Positions 44,079-52,981 of a stretch of DNA of 64,000 nt are shown here, in pieces. The stretch is from Neoroseomonas eburnea (GTDB taxonomy: Bacteria > Pseudomonadota > Alphaproteobacteria > Acetobacterales > Acetobacteraceae). How positions within the stretch are numbered: the first letter of the stretch is position 1; each line of letters begins with the position of its first letter. The translations under genes and the position numbers were made by a program. The stretch is from positions 105,152-169,151 of the forward strand of contig NZ_JAAEDL010000011.1 in NCBI RefSeq assembly GCF_018129005.1, in the 5' to 3' direction. The notes beneath the pieces are model-generated. The model searched no databases and was not told where the DNA came from. It worked only from the letters and a program-made list of their open reading frames with translations.

Positions 44079-45211
44079 GCCGGCGCGAAGCGTTTCAGCG
44101 CCGCGGGATCGAGCGCGATGCCGAGCCCTGGCCCCTCCGGCACCCGCAAGGTGCCGGCTTCGTAGCGCAGCGGTTCCATCAGCAACCCGTCGCGGAGCGC
44201 ATTGTCGCCCGTGTCGTATTCCAGCATGGCCGGCAGCGGCACGTGCTCGCCCGCCGGGTAGGAGGGCTGCGCCGCCATGAAGTGCAGCGCCGCCGCGAGC
44301 CCGATGCCGGTGCCCCAGCAATGCGGGGAGATCCGCAGATGCTCCGCGCAGACCAGGCTGCCGATCGTGCGCGCCACCTCGAACCCGCCGCAGAGCGTCA
44401 GGTCCGGCTGCACCACCGCCGCCAGCCGCCCGTCGATGATGCGGCGATGGTCGAACAGGGCGTAATGCGCCTCCCCCGTCGCGACCGGGATCGGCGCGCG
44501 GTCGCGCAGTTGCGCGTAGCCTCCCCAGTCCTGCGGCGCGACGGGTTCCTCGTACCAGTGGATGTCCCGGTCGGCGATGCGGCGCATGCTCTCGAGCACG
44601 CCGTCCGCCGTGTAGTTGCCGTTGCCGTCCACGGTCAGGATGGCGTCCGGCCCGATGATGCGCCGCGCGAGCGCGCAACGTTGCGCATCCTGCTTCGGGC
44701 TGCGGCCGATCTTGATCTTGTGCGCGACATGCCCCGCCGCCGCGGCGCGTTCCAACTGCCGCGCCAGCGCCGCCGCCTGGTCGTCCTCCGCCGTGAAATA
44801 TCCACCGGAGCCATAGACCGGCACGCTCTCCCGCAGGCGGCCGCCGATCAGCTCCGCCACCGAGACGCCAAGCCGCTTGCCCATCGCGTCATGCGCCGCG
44901 ATGTCGATGCCGCCCAGCAGTGCCACCAGACCATTCGCCGTGCCGAAATGGTAGAAGCCGGCCAGGATGCCCTGCGCGACGCCGCGCTGCGCGAACAGGC
45001 TCTCGCCGACGAAGCGCGCCTTCACCACATCGAGATAGGCGCGGCTGACCGCTGCCGGCCCCCATGCCTCGCCGATGCCTTCGATGCCGTCATCGGTCAG
45101 CAGCCGGATGATGCCGGCACCGCGCCTCGGCACCAGCCCGCGGGAGGAACCATAGGGCACGGCCACCGGACACTCGACCGGAATGACCTCGATCTCGGCG
45201 ATGCGCGTCAC
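44075..45211 (-). CDS. Mandelate racemase/muconate lactonizing enzyme (enolase superfamily)
   Basis: A 378-residue enolase-superfamily enzyme. An N-terminal capping domain (RIAEIEVIPVECPVAVPYGS) precedes a TIM barrel. Catalytic elements are AHKIKIGRS (KxK motif, acid/base lysine), DGNGNY (first metal Asp), WYEEPVA (second metal Glu), TGEAHYAL (third Glu) and ISPHCWGTGIG (a His that fits the mandelate-racemase subgroup). This set predicts abstraction of a proton alpha to a carboxylate, as in acid-sugar dehydratases. First gene of the operon, GTG start; substrate unknown. Confidence 0.9.
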   Translation of the reverse strand: MTRIAEIEVIPVECPVAVPYGSSRGLVPRRGAGIIRLLTDDGIEGIGEAWGPAAVSRAYLDVVKARFVGESLFAQRGVAQGILAGFYHFGTANGLVALLGGIDIAAHDAMGKRLGVSVAELIGGRLRESVPVYGSGGYFTAEDDQAAALARQLERAAAAGHVAHKIKIGRSPKQDAQRCALARRIIGPDAILTVDGNGNYTADGVLESMRRIADRDIHWYEEPVAPQDWGGYAQLRDRAPIPVATGEAHYALFDHRRIIDGRLAAVVQPDLTLCGGFEVARTIGSLVCAEHLRISPHCWGTGIGLAAALHFMAAQPSYPAGEHVPLPAMLEYDTGDNALRDGLLMEPLRYEAGTLRVPEGPGLGIALDPAALKRFAPA

Positions 45212-45492
45212 CGGCGGAGACGCCACGCGCGTTCGGGAACCCTGGTCGGGGGCATGCGTGCCGGCTCGCTCCGCCTGATCGATCGGATCTCGCGAAGAGT
45301 GTTGCACCGCATTGCCGGGCTGGCCAGCCTGTCTCCGGCAGCGTTCCCGCGGAGCCTGCGGATGCGATCGCCCTCGTGAAGCTGCGCCGGAATGCCGCGG
45401 CCGCGACCTGCGTCCGTGCCCGAACCGGGCTGTTGTGCCGACCGGCACGCCGGTGACATGCTCCCGCGCGACAGGGAAGCAAGGGGCAGACG
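45212..45492. promoter_or_regulatory. Divergent promoter region between the catabolic-transport operon and a second binding protein
   Basis: A 281-base spacer between GTG of the enolase-superfamily gene and the ATGATG of the divergent binding protein. It should hold promoters for both directions. I see GATCGATCGGATC palindromic sequence at about 45278-45290 but no convincing -35/-10 pair and no regulator gene nearby. Confidence 0.5.
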
Positions 45493-47073
45493 ATGATGCA
45501 TCGCAGGGACCTGCTCGCGGCCACCATGGCCGGCCTCGCCGCGCCGGCCCTGGCGCAGCCGGCCAGGGCGCGCGTGCTGCGCTTCGTGCCGCAGGCCAAC
45601 CTCACCTCGCTCGACCCGATCTGGACCACGGCGGCGGTGACGGAGAACCACGGCTGGACCGTGTTCGACACGCTGTACGGCATGACGGACGACCTCAAGG
45701 TCCGTCCGCAGATGGCCGACAGCCACGAGGTCTCGGCCGATGGCCTCACCTGGCTGATCCGCCTGCGGGACGGGCTGCGCTGGCACGACGGCGAGCCCGT
45801 GCTCGCACGCGACTGCGCCGCGAGTCTGGCGCGCTGGAGCCGGCGCGACACCTTCGGCCAGTCCCTCGGCGCCGTGGTGGAGGCCTGGGACGCCGCCGAC
45901 GACCGCACCATCCGCATCCGCCTGAAGTCGCGCTTCCCCCTGCTGCTGGAAGCGCTCGCCAAGCCCGCGGCGGTGGTGCCCTTCATGATGCCGGAACGCA
46001 TCGCGCGCACCGATCCCTTCCAGCAGATGACCGAGGTGATCGGCTCCGGCCCCTATCGGTTCCTGAAGGACGAATACGTCTCGGGCAGCCGCGCGGCCTA
46101 TGCGAAGTTCGACGGATACGTGCCGCGGCAGGAAGCGCCGTCGCGCACCGCCGGCGGCAAGGTCGCGATGATGGAGCGCGTCGAATGGACCATCATGCCC
46201 GACAGCGCGACCGCCGCGGCCGCGCTGCAGGCCGGCGAGATCGACTGGTGGGAGCAGATCAACGCCGACCTCGCCCCGCTGCTGCGCCGCGCCCGCGGCG
46301 TGCAGGTCGAGGTGCTGAACACCCTCGGCTATATCGGCGTCGCGCGCTTCAACTGCCTGCATCCGCCCTTCGACAAGCCGGCGGTGCGGCGCGCCCTGCT
46401 CGGCGCGATCAACCAGGACGACTACCTGCGCGGCGTCACCGGCAATGACGCCGCCGCCATGCGTATCTGCCCGTCGATGTGGCCCTGCGGCACAACCTAT
46501 GAGAGCGCGACGGGCAACGACCTGCTGCGCGGGCCGCGCGACCTCGACCGCGTGCGGGCCGCCATCCGCGCCGCGGGCTACAATGGCGAGCGCATCGTCA
46601 TCATCAACCCGACCGACTTCCCGACCATCGGCCCCTTCGGCCATGTGACGGCGGACCTGCTGCGCCGGCTCGGCATGAACGTCGAACTGGTGGAAACCGA
46701 CTGGGGTTCCGTGGTGCAGCGGCGCGCCAGCAAGGAACCGCCGGAGCGCGGCGGCTGGTCGATCTTCCATACCTGGTGGCCGTCGGTGTCCATCATCAAC
46801 CCGGCGGTGAACGCGACCCTGCGCGGCCAGGGCGAGCGCGGCTGGTTCGGCTGGTACGCCAACCCGCGCGTGGAGGAAGCCGCGGCGCAATGGCTGCTGG
46901 CGGAGACGGAAGCCGAGCAGAAGCGCCTGGCCGACCTGATCCAGCGCGAATCCTTCGAGAACGCGCCGGTGCTGCCGCTCGGCCAGTTCTTCATCGCGAC
47001 GGCCTATCGCAGTGGCCTGACCGGCTTCGTGCCGGGCAATGCGCCCTATCCGTGGAACATCCGGCGCGGCTGA
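45493..47073 (+). CDS. ABC transporter substrate-binding protein, family 5 (second, divergent)
   Basis: A 526-residue periplasmic binding protein with a twin-arginine-like leader (MMHRRDLLAATMAGLAAPALA). SBP_bac_5 features include TSLDPIWTTAAVTENHGWTVFDTLYG, IRLRDGLRWHDGEPVLARDC, MTEVIGSGPYRFLKDEYV and WTIMPDSATAAAALQAGEIDWWEQI. The fold is that of the operon's own binding protein, but the two are only distantly similar. Divergent from the ten-gene operon, so it may supply a second ligand specificity to the same permeases. No permease of its own follows. Confidence 0.9.
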   Translation: MMHRRDLLAATMAGLAAPALAQPARARVLRFVPQANLTSLDPIWTTAAVTENHGWTVFDTLYGMTDDLKVRPQMADSHEVSADGLTWLIRLRDGLRWHDGEPVLARDCAASLARWSRRDTFGQSLGAVVEAWDAADDRTIRIRLKSRFPLLLEALAKPAAVVPFMMPERIARTDPFQQMTEVIGSGPYRFLKDEYVSGSRAAYAKFDGYVPRQEAPSRTAGGKVAMMERVEWTIMPDSATAAAALQAGEIDWWEQINADLAPLLRRARGVQVEVLNTLGYIGVARFNCLHPPFDKPAVRRALLGAINQDDYLRGVTGNDAAAMRICPSMWPCGTTYESATGNDLLRGPRDLDRVRAAIRAAGYNGERIVIINPTDFPTIGPFGHVTADLLRRLGMNVELVETDWGSVVQRRASKEPPERGGWSIFHTWWPSVSIINPAVNATLRGQGERGWFGWYANPRVEEAAAQWLLAETEAEQKRLADLIQRESFENAPVLPLGQFFIATAYRSGLTGFVPGNAPYPWNIRRG

Positions 47074-47133
47074 CCGGGGAAGGCGTCGGCCCGGCCCGCA
47101 GGCCGGGCCGACGCCCCCGCCTGAAAACCGACG

Positions 47134-47667
47134 TCAGCCCTGCATGCGCCGGGCGTAGTCCTGATGCAGACGGTTCCAGCCATCCCAGAACGGCGCCGGC
47201 TCCTGTCCCGACGCGCGGGCGACCAGGATGTCGAGATGCATGTGCCAGCCCGCGCTGACGCGCAGCAGGATCGCAGGATCGGTCACGCGATGATGCGTTA
47301 CGGTGAGCAGCACCCTGCTGCCCGCCGGCGCCAGATCGAAGGTCACGCCGCCCGTGCTGCCCCAGGTGATGGAAAGCCGGCGAGGCGGATCGAGTTCGGT
47401 GATCCGTCCCTGCATGCGGTGCTCGGCGGCGAAGCCCTCCGGCCGCCGGCCGGGCGGGTCGGTCAGCTCGTCATTGCGCCAGACCAGCTCGAAGCTGGAG
47501 CCGACAGTCATCTCCATCGTGCCCGCCGCCAGCCACCGGCGGCGCAGCTCGCCATCCGTGAGGTAGGCCCAGATGCGTTCGATCGGGCCGGGCAGGTGGC
47601 GCTGGATCGTCAGCGTGGCGGGCTCGGTCAGCACGCCATAGGTGTCGAGCGGCGCAACGTCGTTCAT
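47134..47667 (-). CDS. SRPBCC (AHSA1-like) protein
   Basis: A 177-residue START/Bet-v1-like domain protein of the AHSA1 type. It contains ATLTIQRHLPGPIERIWAYLTDGELRRRWLAAGTMEMTVG near the start, then ITELDPPRRLSITWG and RVLLTVTHHRVTDPAILLRVSAGWHMHLDILVARASGQ, which are typical. Bacterial genes of this family are commonly co-transcribed with an ArsR-type repressor, as here (4-base overlap with the upstream regulator). Ligand and biochemical role are unknown. Confidence 0.92.
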   Translation of the reverse strand: MNDVAPLDTYGVLTEPATLTIQRHLPGPIERIWAYLTDGELRRRWLAAGTMEMTVGSSFELVWRNDELTDPPGRRPEGFAAEHRMQGRITELDPPRRLSITWGSTGGVTFDLAPAGSRVLLTVTHHRVTDPAILLRVSAGWHMHLDILVARASGQEPAPFWDGWNRLHQDYARRMQG

Positions 47668-48029
47668 CGGTCGTCTCCTGCGGGGGTGGTGGATCGGCCT
47701 GCCTCCTCCTCGCGGAGGAGCCGTTCGAGCACGTCCAGCCGATCGGTCCAGAAGCGCTCGTAGGAGGTCAGCCACCGATGGGCGGCGGCGAGCGGTCCGG
47801 GGTCGAGCCGGCACAGATGCGTGCGGCCACGCACCTCGCGGCGGATCAGCCCGGCATTCTCCAGCGCCCTGATGTGCTTGGAGGCCGCAGCGAGCGAGAT
47901 CGCGAACGGCTCCGCGAGCTGGCCCACCGTCCGCTCGCCCCGGGCAAGCTCCCGCAGCATCCGCCGGCGCGTGGCATCGCCGAGGGCGTGGAAGACGGTG
48001 TCCAGGTGCGGAATCGATAATTCAACCAT
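47664..48029 (-). CDS. ArsR-family transcriptional regulator
   Basis: A 121-residue winged-helix repressor. It opens MVELSIPHLDTVFHALGDAT, followed by RRRMLRELARGERTVGQLAEPFAISLAAASKHIRALENAGLIRREVRGRTHLCRLDP (helix-turn-helix plus wing). No metal-binding Cys motif is present, placing it with the ArsR/SRPBCC-linked subgroup (like the YgaV/SdpR-type non-metal regulators). The ATG sits about 7 bases past a good -10 element, so the message may be leaderless. Probably autoregulates and controls the SRPBCC gene. Confidence 0.92.
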   Translation of the reverse strand: MVELSIPHLDTVFHALGDATRRRMLRELARGERTVGQLAEPFAISLAAASKHIRALENAGLIRREVRGRTHLCRLDPGPLAAAHRWLTSYERFWTDRLDVLERLLREEEAGRSTTPAGDDR

Positions 48030-48079
48030 GCAGTTAAGTGTAGGGGCGCGCGGTTTGACAGTCAACTGTTTGGTTGAAT
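48020..48079 (-). promoter_or_regulatory. Promoter and paired operator arms of the ArsR/SRPBCC operon
   Basis: On the minus strand TTGACT (48065-48060), 17-base spacer, TACACT (48042-48037) is a strong sigma-70 promoter. The ArsR start codon lies at 48029-48027, 7 bases past the -10. Two 18-base arms, ATTCAACCATGCAGTTAA (48020-48037) and TCAACTGTTTGGTTGAAT (48062-48079), are inverted copies (15 of 18 paired) 24 bases apart. One covers the start codon, the other abuts the -35. They are good candidates for repressor-binding sites. Confidence 0.68.
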
Positions 48080-48124
48080 AATTTGGCTGCGGGGAAGCAC
48101 GCACCCGACCTGCCGGGCAACCGG

Positions 48125-48393
48125 ATCCGGAAAGGGGCGTCGCCCCTCTCCGGACCTCTCCCCACCAAAGGCCGAAAGGCCTTTGGAAACCGCAACTTGG
48201 CGCCGGGCATGGCAGGTGTTCCGCGGCGACGAGGAATGCGCCGCGCCCGCAGCCCGGGACGCCCCCGGGGGTCCCGTGTCCGAAAGGCGCTTCGTCGTGC
48301 GGGCGTGGCAGTCAAGCCCGGCACCAAGTATCGGCCGGTCCAGGGTGCACTGCACCCTGGCGGGGTGGTCCGGAGGGGCGGCGCCCCTCCGGC
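48125..48393. repeat. Dispersed repeat, family 3 (about 270 bases)
   Basis: Begins with an AAAGGGGCGTCGCCCCTCT hairpin, then the perfect GAAA-tetraloop stem CCAAAGGCCGAAAGGCCTTTGG (48165-48186). The long middle (AACTTGGCGCCGGGCATGGCAGGTGTTCCGCGGCG...) and the end GTCCAGGGTGCACTGCACCCTGGCGGGGTG with a GGAGGGGCGGCGCCCCTCC hairpin match 32983-33251 in order. An open frame through it would encode an MQCTLDRPILGAG-type peptide that also appears in the other copy, but nucleotide conservation exceeds protein conservation. It fills the spacer between the ArsR promoter and the convergent-side hydrolase gene. Confidence 0.8.
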
Positions 48394-48412
48394 CTTCACG
48401 CCAGACCGGCCC

Positions 48413-49435
48413 CTACCCGCCGAACATGCGCCGGATCGCCGCGGGATCGACATCCTCGACCCGCGCCGGCTGCCATTTCGGCGCGCCGTCCTTGTCCACC
48501 AGGACGGACCGCACGCCCTCGACGAAATCCGGATGGTCGTGGACCACGACGCGCGTCAGGGCGAGCTCCGTCGCCAGGCACCCCGCCAGGTCCTGCCCCG
48601 CCCCGCGCCGCAGCAACTCGAGCGAGACGCACAGCGAGGTCGGCGACATCCGCCGCAGGATCTTCGCCTGCGCCGCGGCCCATTCCGTGCCCTCGGCATC
48701 CAGCGCGGCGAGGATGGCCGCAACGCTGCCGAGGCTGAAGCAGCGGTCGATCGCCGCGCGGTGCGGCGCGAAGGAGGCCTCGGCCGGCGTCTCGGCGAAG
48801 CGCGCCACGGCGCCGGCCCCTTCTGCGACCAGCGCGGCGCGCAGCGCGGCGAGCTTCTCGCGCGGGACGAAATGGGTCGCAAGCCCGGCATGGACCGAAT
48901 CCGCCCCGGTCAACCGCGCCCCGGTCAGCGCCAGCCAGGTGCCGACCGCGCCGGGCAGGCGCGGCAGCACGTAGGAAGTGCCGACATCCGGGAACAGCGC
49001 GATCGCCGTCTCCGGCATGGCGACCAGCGCATGCTCCGTCACCACCCGCGGGCCGTTGTGGACCGCGACGCCGATGCCGCCGCCCATGCAGACGCCGTCG
49101 ATCAGGCTGACCCAGGGCTTGGGGAAGGTCGCGATGCCGGCGTTGACGGCGTATTCCTCGGAAAAGAAGGCCTCGACCGTCGCCCGGTCCCCGGCGACCG
49201 AGGCGGCGCGCACGGCCCGCACGTCCCCGCCGGCGCAGAAGGCCCGGCCGCCGGCCCCTTCCAGCACCACCAGCTTCACCGCGGCGTCGTCCTTCCATTC
49301 CGCGATGGCGGCGGCGAAGGCGCGGATCATCGCCTGGTCCAGCGCGTTGAGCGCCTTGGGGCGGTTCATCAGCAGGGTCCCGGCGATGCCCTCGCGGCGG
49401 GCGATCAGGCTGGGTTCAGCGGCGGTGTCGCTCAT
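48413..49435 (-). CDS. 3-Hydroxyisobutyryl-CoA hydrolase (enoyl-CoA hydratase/isomerase family)
   Basis: A 340-residue crotonase-fold enzyme of the HIBCH subgroup, acting in valine breakdown or a related acyl-CoA route. Motifs: TLLMNRPKALNALDQAMIRAF, oxyanion loop GGRAFCAGGDVRAVR, SLIDGVCMGGGIGVAVHNGPRVVTEHALVAMPETAIALFPDVGTSYVLPRLPG (with the HIBCH-specific FPDVG). The C-terminal VRSVLVDKDGAPKWQPARVEDVDPAAI is diagnostic of HIBCH versus ordinary hydratases. ATG preceded by GGAAC. Confidence 0.93.
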   Translation of the reverse strand: MSDTAAEPSLIARREGIAGTLLMNRPKALNALDQAMIRAFAAAIAEWKDDAAVKLVVLEGAGGRAFCAGGDVRAVRAASVAGDRATVEAFFSEEYAVNAGIATFPKPWVSLIDGVCMGGGIGVAVHNGPRVVTEHALVAMPETAIALFPDVGTSYVLPRLPGAVGTWLALTGARLTGADSVHAGLATHFVPREKLAALRAALVAEGAGAVARFAETPAEASFAPHRAAIDRCFSLGSVAAILAALDAEGTEWAAAQAKILRRMSPTSLCVSLELLRRGAGQDLAGCLATELALTRVVVHDHPDFVEGVRSVLVDKDGAPKWQPARVEDVDPAAIRRMFGG

Positions 49436-49529
49436 GTCCGGATGTTCCTTCCTCGTGCCGCCGCGTTACCGGCCATGGCACGGCACGGCAAGCCGTTGAC
49501 AAGCGCGCCCGGCCGCCGGATGCAGCGGC

Positions 49530-50633
<1,104 letters not shown>

Positions 50634-50661
50634 GCTTCCGTCCGCAAGACAGGGAGAGTCC

Positions 50662-51720
50662 ATGATGTTCCGACGCGATGTCCTGAAGGCGGGCCTGGCC
50701 GCCGGTGCGGCCGCCGCCACCCTGCCCGGCACGGCGGGCGCACAGGGCCGCGACCTGACCGTCGTCTCCTGGGGCGGCGCCTACCAGGATGCGCAGCGGG
50801 AGGTCTATTTCCGGCCCTTCCAGCAGGCGACGCGCAGCCGCATGCTGGAAGAGACCTGGGATGGTGGCATCGGCGTGCTGCGCTCCCGCATCGCCTCCGG
50901 CGCCAACACCTGGGACGTGGTCCAGGTGGAAAGCGAGGAACTGCTGATCGGCGCCGACGAGGGCCTGTTCGAGCCGCTCGACTGGGCCGCGATCGGCGGC
51001 CGCGACGCCTATATCCCGGAGGCGGTGCACGACCACGGGGTCGGCGCCATCCTCTACTCCTTCATCATCGCCTATGACCGCGCGCGCATGGCGCAGGGGC
51101 CGGCGAACTGGGCGGATTTCTTCGACACCGCCCGCTTCCCCGGCAAGCGCGGCATGCGCAAGGGCCCGAAGACGACGCTGGAAATGGCGCTGATGGCCGA
51201 TGGTGTGCCGCCGGCCCAGGTCTACCAGGTGCTCGGCACCGCCGCCGGCGTCGATCGCGCCTTCCGCAAGCTCGACAGCATCAAGGCGGATCTCGCCTGG
51301 TTCGAACGCGGCGCCCAGCCGCCGCAATGGCTGGCCTCGGGCGAGGTGGCGCTGACCGTCGCCTACAACGGCCGCATCTCGGCCGCCAACGCGACCGATG
51401 GCCGCAACTTCGCGATCGTCTGGACCAACAACATCTTCACCCTGGATTCCTGGGTGATCATGAAGGGCAGCCCGAACAAGGCGCGCGCGCTCGAGTTCCT
51501 GAAATTCGTCGGCCGGCCCGAGATCCAGGCCGGGCTGCCGCCGAAGATCCCCTACGGCGTCACTGCCAAGGGCGTGAACGAACGCCTGCCGGCGGACCTG
51601 CTGCCGGACCTGCCGACGGCACCGCAGAACCTGCGGGATGCGCTGCACCTCGGCGACCGCTTCTGGCTCGACAACCTCGACCGGCTGACCCAGCGGTTCA
51701 ACACCTGGGTGTCGCGGTGA
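50662..51720 (+). CDS. Spermidine/putrescine-type ABC transporter substrate-binding protein (PotD-like)
   Basis: A 352-residue periplasmic protein with a twin-arginine-like leader (MMFRRDVLKAGLAAGAAAATLPG). Family features: DLTVVSWGGAYQDAQREVYFRPFQQAT, ANTWDVVQVESEELL, GVGAILYSFIIAYDRARM and VALTVAYNGRISAANATDGRNFAIVWTNNIFTLDSWVIMKGS. That fits the PotD-like/SBP_bac_8 branch that binds polyamines or similar compounds. Starts after an AGGGAGAG ribosome-binding site. A hairpin repeat lies between this and the first permease. Confidence 0.92.
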   Translation: MMFRRDVLKAGLAAGAAAATLPGTAGAQGRDLTVVSWGGAYQDAQREVYFRPFQQATRSRMLEETWDGGIGVLRSRIASGANTWDVVQVESEELLIGADEGLFEPLDWAAIGGRDAYIPEAVHDHGVGAILYSFIIAYDRARMAQGPANWADFFDTARFPGKRGMRKGPKTTLEMALMADGVPPAQVYQVLGTAAGVDRAFRKLDSIKADLAWFERGAQPPQWLASGEVALTVAYNGRISAANATDGRNFAIVWTNNIFTLDSWVIMKGSPNKARALEFLKFVGRPEIQAGLPPKIPYGVTAKGVNERLPADLLPDLPTAPQNLRDALHLGDRFWLDNLDRLTQRFNTWVSR

Positions 51721-51724
51721 AGGA

Positions 51725-51783
51725 GGCGCGGGGGAGAGAACTCCCCCGCACCCCCTCCTTTTTCTGGCACCTGGCGCCGGGCA
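51725..51783. repeat. Family-1 palindromic repeat between binding protein and permease genes
   Basis: GCGGGGGAGAGAACTCCCCCGC (51730-51751, stem GCGGGGGAG) followed by ACCCCCTCCTTTTTCTGGCACCTGG: one unit of the family at 29705, in the opposite orientation to the unit at 53785. Being inside the operon, between binding-protein and permease genes, it may protect or attenuate the message and give more binding protein than permease. Confidence 0.75.
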
Positions 51784-51787
51784 TGCC

Positions 51788-52981
51788 GTGAAACGAACCT
51801 CCGCGGCGGCGCTGCTCACGGCGCCGCTGTTGCTGTTCCTGCTGCTGAGCTTCGTGGCGCCGATCGGGGCATTCCTCTGGCGCGCCGCGTCGGACAGCGA
51901 GGTGGCGCCGGTGCTGCCGCGCACGGTCGCGGTGCTGGCCGCGTGGGACGGCGCCGCCGTGCCGGGGGAGGATGCCTTCGCCGCCCTGGTCGCGGATCTG
52001 CGCGAGGCCCGCGCGCGGGACCGCGAGACCGGCGCCGGGTCGATCCCGCGCGCCGCGGCGCGGCTCAATGCCGACCGGCCGGGCTTCCGCGGCCTGCTGC
52101 CGATGACGGCGCGGCGCGCCGAGGCCGCCTTCGACGGGCCGGCGCGCGACGCGGTGCTCGCCATCAGCGACGAATGGAACCAGGCGGAGACCTGGGGCGC
52201 CATCCGCCGCGCCGGCGGGCCGCTCTCCTCCTTCCATGTGCTGACGGCGCTCGACCTGCGGCAGGATGCGACGGGCGCCATCCGCGCGGCACCGGAGGAC
52301 CAGTCGGTCTTCCGCGCCGTGCTGCTGCGCAGCCTGTGGATCTCCCTGCTCGTGACCGCCGCCTGCCTGGCGCTGGGCTGGCCCCTCGCCTGGCTGATCG
52401 CGACGGCCGGCGGGCGGGCCTCCACCCTGCTGCTCGGGGCGGTGATGCTGCCCTTCTGGATCTCTCTCGTGGTGCGCACCGCGGCCTGGATGGTGCTGCT
52501 GCAGCGGGAAGGCGTGGTGAATGTGGCGCTGCGCGGCGCCGGGCTGATCGAGTCGCCGCTGCCGCTGATGATGAACCGCTTCGCCGTGGTGCTGGCGATG
52601 GTGCACATCCTGCTGCCCTTCATGGTGCTGCCCCTGGTCGCGACCTTCCGGGCACTGGATCCGCGCCTGCCGCGCGCGGCGGCCTCCCTCGGCGCGGCGC
52701 CCTGGCGCGCCTTCCTGCGCATCACCCTGCCGCTGTCCCTGCCGGGGGTCGGGGCGGGGTGCCTGCTGGTCTTCATCCAGGCGCTTGGCTTCTACGTGAC
52801 GCCGGCGCTGCTCGGCGGGCCGAACGACCAGATGCTGGCCTGGTTCGTCGGCTTCTACGCGACGCGCAGCGTGAACTGGGGGCTGGCGGCCGCGCTCTCG
52901 CTGATGCTGCTGGTCGCGGTCGGGCTGTGTGTCGCGCTCTATGGCAGGCTGGCCGGCTTCCGCCGGCCGGGGGCGGCGTGA
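51788..52981 (+). CDS. Spermidine/putrescine-type ABC transporter permease (PotB-like)
   Basis: A 397-residue permease. It has an N-terminal helix (TAPLLLFLLLSFVAPIGAFLWRAA), a large periplasmic insert (about residues 45-170, longer than in ordinary PotB), and then the core with VLLRSLWISLLVTAACLALGWPLAWLIA and EAA-like ASLGAAPWRAFLRITLPLSLPGV. GTG start chosen because it follows the GGGC/ATGCC of the repeat directly and gives a good first helix. It overlaps PotC by one base. Confidence 0.88.
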   Translation: MKRTSAAALLTAPLLLFLLLSFVAPIGAFLWRAASDSEVAPVLPRTVAVLAAWDGAAVPGEDAFAALVADLREARARDRETGAGSIPRAAARLNADRPGFRGLLPMTARRAEAAFDGPARDAVLAISDEWNQAETWGAIRRAGGPLSSFHVLTALDLRQDATGAIRAAPEDQSVFRAVLLRSLWISLLVTAACLALGWPLAWLIATAGGRASTLLLGAVMLPFWISLVVRTAAWMVLLQREGVVNVALRGAGLIESPLPLMMNRFAVVLAMVHILLPFMVLPLVATFRALDPRLPRAAASLGAAPWRAFLRITLPLSLPGVGAGCLLVFIQALGFYVTPALLGGPNDQMLAWFVGFYATRSVNWGLAAALSLMLLVAVGLCVALYGRLAGFRRPGAA

